Source of the DNA: Paraburkholderia aromaticivorans
Lineage (GTDB): Bacteria > Pseudomonadota > Gammaproteobacteria > Burkholderiales > Burkholderiaceae
Reading direction: 5' to 3'
Length of the DNA stretch: 64,000 bases
Assembly (NCBI RefSeq): GCF_002278075.1
Contig: NZ_CP022989.1
Location: forward strand, 2,914,001 to 2,978,000
This document shows positions 59,883 through 64,000 of this stretch, piece after piece. Position 1 is the first letter of the stretch. Each line of letters begins with the position of its first letter. Position numbers and translations under genes: made by a program. The notes under the pieces were generated by a model. It was not told the DNA's origin and ran no database searches. It saw nothing but the letters and a program-made list of their open reading frames with translations.

Positions 59883-60327
59883 ACGGATACTCGGCGAACA
59901 GCCTTTCTTCGCGGGTTTTCCTGACGCACACAAGCGCCTCATAGGCGGTTGCGCGAGAAACCATCTTTTCCAGGCGGAGCATTACCTGTTCAGGGAGGGC
60001 GAGCCGGCCAATGAGTTCTTTGTGATCCGGCACGGCAAGGTGGCGCTCGAAATCGCGGCACCCGGTCAGGCGCCTGTCGTGGTCACGACCCTGGGCGCAG
60101 GCGAGATCGTGGGCGCATCCTGGCTGGTGCCGCCGTATCGCTGGACTTTCGATGCCCGGGCAGTCGAGCTGACACGCGCAATCGGTATCAATGCGGAATG
60201 TCTGCGCGGGAAATGCGAGGCGGACCACGATCTCGGCTACGAGATGATGAAGCGCTTCCTGCCCGTTTTCCTGAAGCGTCTGGACGCCACCAGGCTCCAG
60301 CTTCTCGATGTCTACGGGAAACGCTGA
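59869..60327 (+). CDS. Cyclic-nucleotide-binding-domain protein without DNA-binding domain
   Basis: 152 aa. The CRP-type beta-roll is clear ([20 protein letters not shown], then [12 protein letters not shown] and [15 protein letters not shown]). It is followed only by a helix ([20 protein letters not shown], resembling the CRP dimerisation helix) and then stops, with no helix-turn-helix. It is not a transcription factor by itself. The usual phosphate-binding Arg of cAMP pockets is not evident. Sitting between two hydrogenase subunit genes with overlaps, it may be a structural or redox/ligand-sensing partner of the enzyme (inference). Confidence 0.88.
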   Translation: MEGLERILGEQPFFAGFPDAHKRLIGGCARNHLFQAEHYLFREGEPANEFFVIRHGKVALEIAAPGQAPVVVTTLGAGEIVGASWLVPPYRWTFDARAVELTRAIGINAECLRGKCEADHDLGYEMMKRFLPVFLKRLDATRLQLLDVYGKR

Positions 60328-60328
60328 C

Positions 60329-61168
60329 ATGGTCGCGGCGGACGCTCCGAACCCGTTCGTCCCCGAGATCTATCGGGTCGGGCGGGTGCGCCGCGAGCTG
60401 TCTGACACGGCGACGCTGGAGTGCGTTCCGCCCGCCGGTTCCTGTCCGGCGGCCGAGGCCGGGCAGTTCAATATGTTGTATGTGTTCGGCGTCGGCGAGG
60501 TGCCGGTCAGCATGAGCGGCAGTCCGGCTGACCAGCGGGTGTTTGTCCACACCGTTCGCAACGTCGGTGCCGTCAGCGCGGCGCTTACCCGGCTCAGGAC
60601 GGGCGCGACGATCGGGCTGCGCGGACCGTTCGGGACGGGCTGGCCGATCGCGCTCGCCGAGGGCGCTGACATCGTTATCGTTGCCGGCGGTCTCGGCCTT
60701 GCGCCGCTGCGCCCGGCGATTTACCAGCTGCTGGCGAGACGGCGCAGCTATGGCCGCGTGGTCATTCTGGTCGGCAGTCGTAGTCCTAAGGATCTGCTTT
60801 ATCGCCGGGAGCTGGAGCAGTGGCGCAATCGCCCGGATGTCCAGGTGGACATCACCGTCGATCACGCGGACACCGGCTGGCATGGCCATGTGGGCGTGGT
60901 GCCCGCATTGATCGCGCGCGCCGGCTTCGACCCGCGCGAGACGGTGGCGCTGGTTTGCGGCCCCGAGGTGATGATGCGCTTCACGGCGAATGCATTGCTC
61001 GATGCGGGCGTCTCGCCCGAACGCATCTATCTTTCGATGGAGCGCAACATGAAATGCGCAATCGGACTGTGCGGTCATTGTCAGTTCGGCCCGGCTTTCC
61101 TGTGCAAGGACGGTCCCGTGATGCGCTTCGACACGATGGCCGGCATCTTCGCGATCCGGGAGATCTGA
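60329..61168 (+). CDS. Hydrogenase flavin/NAD(P)-binding subunit (HydG/AsrB-like)
   Basis: 279 aa. FAD-binding front half ([20 protein letters not shown]), NAD(P)-binding part ([20 protein letters not shown]) and a C-terminal [2Fe-2S] site [20 protein letters not shown], as in dihydroorotate dehydrogenase PyrK and sulfhydrogenase gamma. It exchanges electrons with NAD(P)H. The start at 60329 has GGGAAA upstream; an ATG at 60308 lies within the previous gene without a ribosome site. Confidence 0.92.
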   Translation: MVAADAPNPFVPEIYRVGRVRRELSDTATLECVPPAGSCPAAEAGQFNMLYVFGVGEVPVSMSGSPADQRVFVHTVRNVGAVSAALTRLRTGATIGLRGPFGTGWPIALAEGADIVIVAGGLGLAPLRPAIYQLLARRRSYGRVVILVGSRSPKDLLYRRELEQWRNRPDVQVDITVDHADTGWHGHVGVVPALIARAGFDPRETVALVCGPEVMMRFTANALLDAGVSPERIYLSMERNMKCAIGLCGHCQFGPAFLCKDGPVMRFDTMAGIFAIREI

Positions 61169-61169
61169 C

Positions 61170-61979
61170 ATGAGCGCGGCCGACACGTATGCGGCAAAGC
61201 CGGCAAGGGCAAAGGCACGCCCTCGGCTCGCGGTATGGAAATTCGCGTCCTGCGACGGCTGCCAGCTCTCGTTGCTGGATTGCGAAGACGAACTCCTCGC
61301 GCTCGCCGACGCCATCGAGATCGCCAATTTCCCGGAAGCCTCGAGCGCCATCGGCAAAGGGCCGTACGATCTATCGCTGGTCGAAGGCTCGATCACCACC
61401 GCGCACGACGCCGAGCGCATCCGGATGGTGCGCAGGCAATCGAAAGTGCTGGTGACGATCGGCGCCTGTGCGACCGCGGGCGGCGTCCAGGCGCTGCGCA
61501 ATTTCGCCGACGTGCGGGAGTTCGTGGCCGCGGTCTATGCGTCGCCGCAATTCATCGAGACGCTTGCCACCTCCACGCCGATCTCCGCGCATGTGCCGGT
61601 CGACTATGAACTGCACGGCTGCCCGATCGACAAGAGGCAACTGCTGGAGGTCATCTCGGCATTTCTGGCCGGCCGCAAACCGGCTATTGCCAGTCACAGT
61701 GTCTGCGTGGAGTGCAAGCAGCGCGGCACGGTCTGCGTGATGGTGCTGGGCACGCCGTGCCTCGGGCCGGTAACCCATGCCGGCTGCGGCGCGATTTGCC
61801 CCGCCTTCCGGCGCGGCTGCTATGGCTGCTACGGTCCGATGGAGACACCGAATGTGCCCGCGCTCGCGCGCGAATGGCAGGCGCTCGGCGCCCGGCCGCA
61901 GCTCATCCGCCGTGCTTTGCGCACATTCAACGCGATGGCGCCGGCGTTCCTGAAGGAGAGCGAACCTCGTGACGACTAA
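61170..61979 (+). CDS. NiFe hydrogenase small subunit
   Basis: 269 aa. Proximal-cluster ligands are in [11 protein letters not shown] (about 27-37), [10 protein letters not shown] and [13 protein letters not shown]. Further Cys residues ([38 protein letters not shown]) supply two more [4Fe-4S] clusters. There is no Tat signal peptide, so this is a cytoplasmic enzyme, as in group 3. Overlaps the large subunit gene by 11 nt. Confidence 0.94.
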   Translation: MSAADTYAAKPARAKARPRLAVWKFASCDGCQLSLLDCEDELLALADAIEIANFPEASSAIGKGPYDLSLVEGSITTAHDAERIRMVRRQSKVLVTIGACATAGGVQALRNFADVREFVAAVYASPQFIETLATSTPISAHVPVDYELHGCPIDKRQLLEVISAFLAGRKPAIASHSVCVECKQRGTVCVMVLGTPCLGPVTHAGCGAICPAFRRGCYGCYGPMETPNVPALAREWQALGARPQLIRRALRTFNAMAPAFLKESEPRDD

Positions 61980-63258
61980 GACGATACGGGTCGATTACCT
62001 GACGCGCGTGGAGGGCGAAGGCGCGCTCGATCTGCAGATCAAGGACGGCCGCGTGAGCTCGGCGCAGCTCAATATCTTCGAACCGCCGCGCCTTTTCGAA
62101 GCGCTGTTGCGCGGCAGGCAGGTGGCCGAGCTGCCCGATATCGTCGCCCGCATCTGCGGCATCTGCCCGATTGCCTATCAGATGAGTGCGGTGCATGCGA
62201 TCGAAAATGCCTTCGGGATCCAGGTCGGCGGACAGCTGCGCGCGCTGCGCCGGCTGGTTTACTGCGGCGAATGGATCGGCAGTCATGCGCTGCATGTCGT
62301 GATGTTGCACGCGCCGGATTTCCTCGGATTCCCGGACGTGATCCAGATGGCGCGCGAACAGGGTGAAGCGGTTCGCCAGGGGCTGGCTTTGAAGAAGACC
62401 GGCAACGAGCTGATGAGAGTGCTTGGAGGGCGCGAGATACACCCCGTGAATGTGAGGATCGGCGGGTTTTATCGCGTGCCGGATCGCGTCGAACTTGCGC
62501 CGGTCGCCGGGCAACTCGAGCGCGCGCGCGAACTTGCGGTGGGACTGGTGCGCTGGGTCGCGGCCTTCGACTTTCCGGATTTCGAGCAGGATTACGAGTT
62601 CGTGGCGCTGCGGCACGCGGACGAATATCCGTTCAACGAAGGGCGAATCGTATCGAGTCGCGGCATGGATATCGACGTGGCCGACTACGACAGCCACTTT
62701 GAGGAGCGGCACGTCGCGCACTCCACCGCGCTGCATGCGCTGGTGAAAGAGCGGGGCGCGTATCTCGTCGGACCGCTGGCAAGGTATGCGCTCAATTTCG
62801 ATCGCCTGCCGCAGTCGGTTCAGACCCTCGCGCGCGAAGCCGGGCTCGGCCCGACGTGCCGCAATCCGTTCCGCAGCATCGTCGTGCGGGCGCTCGAAAT
62901 CGTCTACGCGTGCGAAGAGGCGCTGCGGCTGATCGCGGCTTATGAGCCTCCGGCGCTTGCTTCGGTGCCGGTCGAAACGCGCGCGGGCACGGGTTTCGGC
63001 TGTACCGAGGCACCGCGCGGAATCTGCTGGCATCGCTATCGTTGCGACCCGGACGGCGCCATTGTCGAGGCGCGCATCGTGCCGCCGACCTCGCAGAATC
63101 AACCGAGCATCGAGGCTGATCTGGTCGCGGTCGCCACCGCCATGCTGGATCAACCCGACGACGTGCTGCGGGATCGATGTGAACAGACCATCCGCAACTA
63201 CGATCCGTGTATCTCATGCTCCGCCCACTTCCTCAAACTTTCGCTGCACCGGGCATGA
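61969..63258 (+). CDS. NiFe hydrogenase large (catalytic) subunit
   Basis: 429 aa. The N-terminal nickel motif is [20 protein letters not shown] (about 61-80), and the C-terminal nickel motif is DPCISCSAH followed by a short tail FLKLSLHRA that should be cleaved by the maturation protease. With the FeS and flavin subunits it fits group 3b-type NAD(P)-linked, bidirectional cytoplasmic hydrogenases. GTG start at 61969 inside the small subunit gene. Confidence 0.94.
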   Translation: MTTKTIRVDYLTRVEGEGALDLQIKDGRVSSAQLNIFEPPRLFEALLRGRQVAELPDIVARICGICPIAYQMSAVHAIENAFGIQVGGQLRALRRLVYCGEWIGSHALHVVMLHAPDFLGFPDVIQMAREQGEAVRQGLALKKTGNELMRVLGGREIHPVNVRIGGFYRVPDRVELAPVAGQLERARELAVGLVRWVAAFDFPDFEQDYEFVALRHADEYPFNEGRIVSSRGMDIDVADYDSHFEERHVAHSTALHALVKERGAYLVGPLARYALNFDRLPQSVQTLAREAGLGPTCRNPFRSIVVRALEIVYACEEALRLIAAYEPPALASVPVETRAGTGFGCTEAPRGICWHRYRCDPDGAIVEARIVPPTSQNQPSIEADLVAVATAMLDQPDDVLRDRCEQTIRNYDPCISCSAHFLKLSLHRA

Positions 63259-63755
63259 CGGCGATCGACACTCGATGCGCCGCGCCGCGCAAGGTGCTGG
63301 TGGTCGGCATCGGCAATGCCGACCGAGCTGACGACGGCATCGGCGCGATCGTCGCGCGCGGCCTCGCGGGCCGGCTGCCCGCCGACGTGACAGTGCTCGT
63401 GCGCAGCGGCGACGCGCTGTCGCTGATCGAGGACTGGGCCGGGTTCGATGCGCTCGTGCTGGTGGACGCCGCCTCTCCTGCAATCGCCCGAGGCCGCCTT
63501 CACCGGATCGATCTGGCAACGGACGAGTTGCAGCGGGGCAGGGCGTCAGCGTCGAGTCATGCTCTCGGCGTGGCCGATGCGATCGCGCTCGCCCGTACGC
63601 TCGGACTCGCGCCGCGCGACATGGTTATCTACGCGGTCGAAGGCGCCTGTTTCGAGAGAGGCGCGAGCATGGCAATGGAAGTTGCCGCCGTGGTGGAGGA
63701 GGTGATCGAGCGCGTGCTGATCGAAGTCCGCCGTCTCAGGCGGGGCCGCGTATGA
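63255..63755 (+). CDS. Hydrogenase maturation protease
   Basis: 166 aa of the HyaD/HycI family. The N-terminal [20 protein letters not shown] contains the first nickel-ligand Asp/Glu position, and [11 protein letters not shown] and the His in [15 protein letters not shown] follow. It cleaves the C-terminal tail of the large subunit after Ni insertion. Its start overlaps the large subunit stop (ATGA), supporting that substrate. No hypABCDEF genes are in the window. Confidence 0.92.
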   Translation: MTAIDTRCAAPRKVLVVGIGNADRADDGIGAIVARGLAGRLPADVTVLVRSGDALSLIEDWAGFDALVLVDAASPAIARGRLHRIDLATDELQRGRASASSHALGVADAIALARTLGLAPRDMVIYAVEGACFERGASMAMEVAAVVEEVIERVLIEVRRLRRGRV

Positions 63756-64000
63756 CCCGGCGGGCCGCCGTGGTTCCGTTCTCGCGCCGCGCCGCCGGCC
63801 TCGCGAACGGTTCAATGCTGGACAGATGAGGCGGCGCGGCGGCATGGATCGTGTCGTTATCTGGGACACGACGAAGTCAGTGTGGTCGGCGTGGGTGCCA
63901 TCCACATCGACTCGACCCATAAGCCGATTCCACACGCGGCCGAACTGCAGCTGATCACCGAGGCGCTGCCAGGGTACTGTGCGATGCCCGGCAATGGCGT
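63756..64000. other. Right end, no gene assigned
   Basis: An ATG overlapping the protease stop opens only a 25-residue frame. A plus-strand frame running off the end reads protein-like (YLGHDEVSVVGVGAIHIDST), but no start codon with a ribosome site was found. It may be the 5' part of a gene or a remnant. Confidence 0.4.

Noticed and set aside
59869..60327. The regulon's own FNR-family regulator
   Set aside because: It has no helix-turn-helix and no cluster-binding Cys set, so it cannot bind the boxes.
63546..63935. Minus-strand frame at the right end
   Set aside because: Mostly antisense to the maturation protease, with no ribosome site and a biased Arg/Pro composition.

Overview
The window looks like a chromosomal region of a member of the Burkholderiaceae (Burkholderia or Paraburkholderia type). 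It is GC-rich and its genes are tightly packed. It carries polyhydroxyalkanoate (PHA) genes, a BCAM0308-type protein and a full N-type ATP synthase operon. No rRNA, tRNA, CRISPR array, insertion sequence or phage gene was seen. The taxonomic call is inference from protein families, not from a marker gene.

The unifying feature is regulatory. About twenty 14-bp sites resembling the FNR/ANR box (TTGAY-N4-RTCAR) lie in intergenic regions, mostly 45 to 130 nt from a start codon. They stand in front of almost every transcription unit. The gene set fits survival at low oxygen: universal stress proteins, Hsp20, BON and CBS proteins, a nitroreductase, PEP synthase, a PfkB kinase, an arginine deiminase operon, cytochrome bd oxidase, an alcohol dehydrogenase, PHA reductase, phasins and depolymerase, and a bidirectional-type NiFe hydrogenase. 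From memory, this resembles the low-oxygen-activated (lxa) locus of B. cenocepacia. In gene content it also resembles the DosR dormancy regulon of Mycobacterium tuberculosis.

Layout: 1-4.8 kb, beta-CASP RNase-like protein, Nif11-like small protein, lipoprotein plus K+ channel, PAS histidine kinase. 4.9-12.9 kb, phasin, acetoacetyl-CoA reductase, phosphotransferase/ATPase fusion, Hsp20, BON protein, alcohol dehydrogenase, CBS-BON protein, second phasin. 13.1-16.9 kb, arcDAB on the minus strand. 17.1-23.7 kb, N-ATPase operon atpDCQRBEFAG. 23.9-30.5 kb, two universal stress proteins, SagB-type nitroreductase, P-type ATPase, second BON protein. 30.6-42.6 kb, LOG-family protein, lipocalin, DHH protein, ChaB, then a minus-strand run (hydrolase, erythromycin esterase-like, phosphoribosyltransferase, PfkB, PEP synthase, unknown protein), third BON protein, BCAM0308-like protein. 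42.6-49 kb, second-type FtsH, PHA depolymerase, LemA/TPM group. 49.1-52.3 kb, cydPABX. 53.2-58.4 kb, a five-gene HlyD/ABC-2 exporter. 58.7-63.8 kb, a group 3-type NiFe hydrogenase operon with its protease.

Together the genes suggest a programme for oxygen limitation. ATP would come from arginine, and electrons would be disposed of through hydrogenase, alcohol dehydrogenase, PHB synthesis and high-affinity bd oxidase. Ion gradients would be handled by the N-ATPase, P-type ATPase and K+ channel, and macromolecules protected by Hsp20, FtsH, Usp and BON proteins. No full-length FNR-family regulator is encoded in the window, so the regulator must act in trans.
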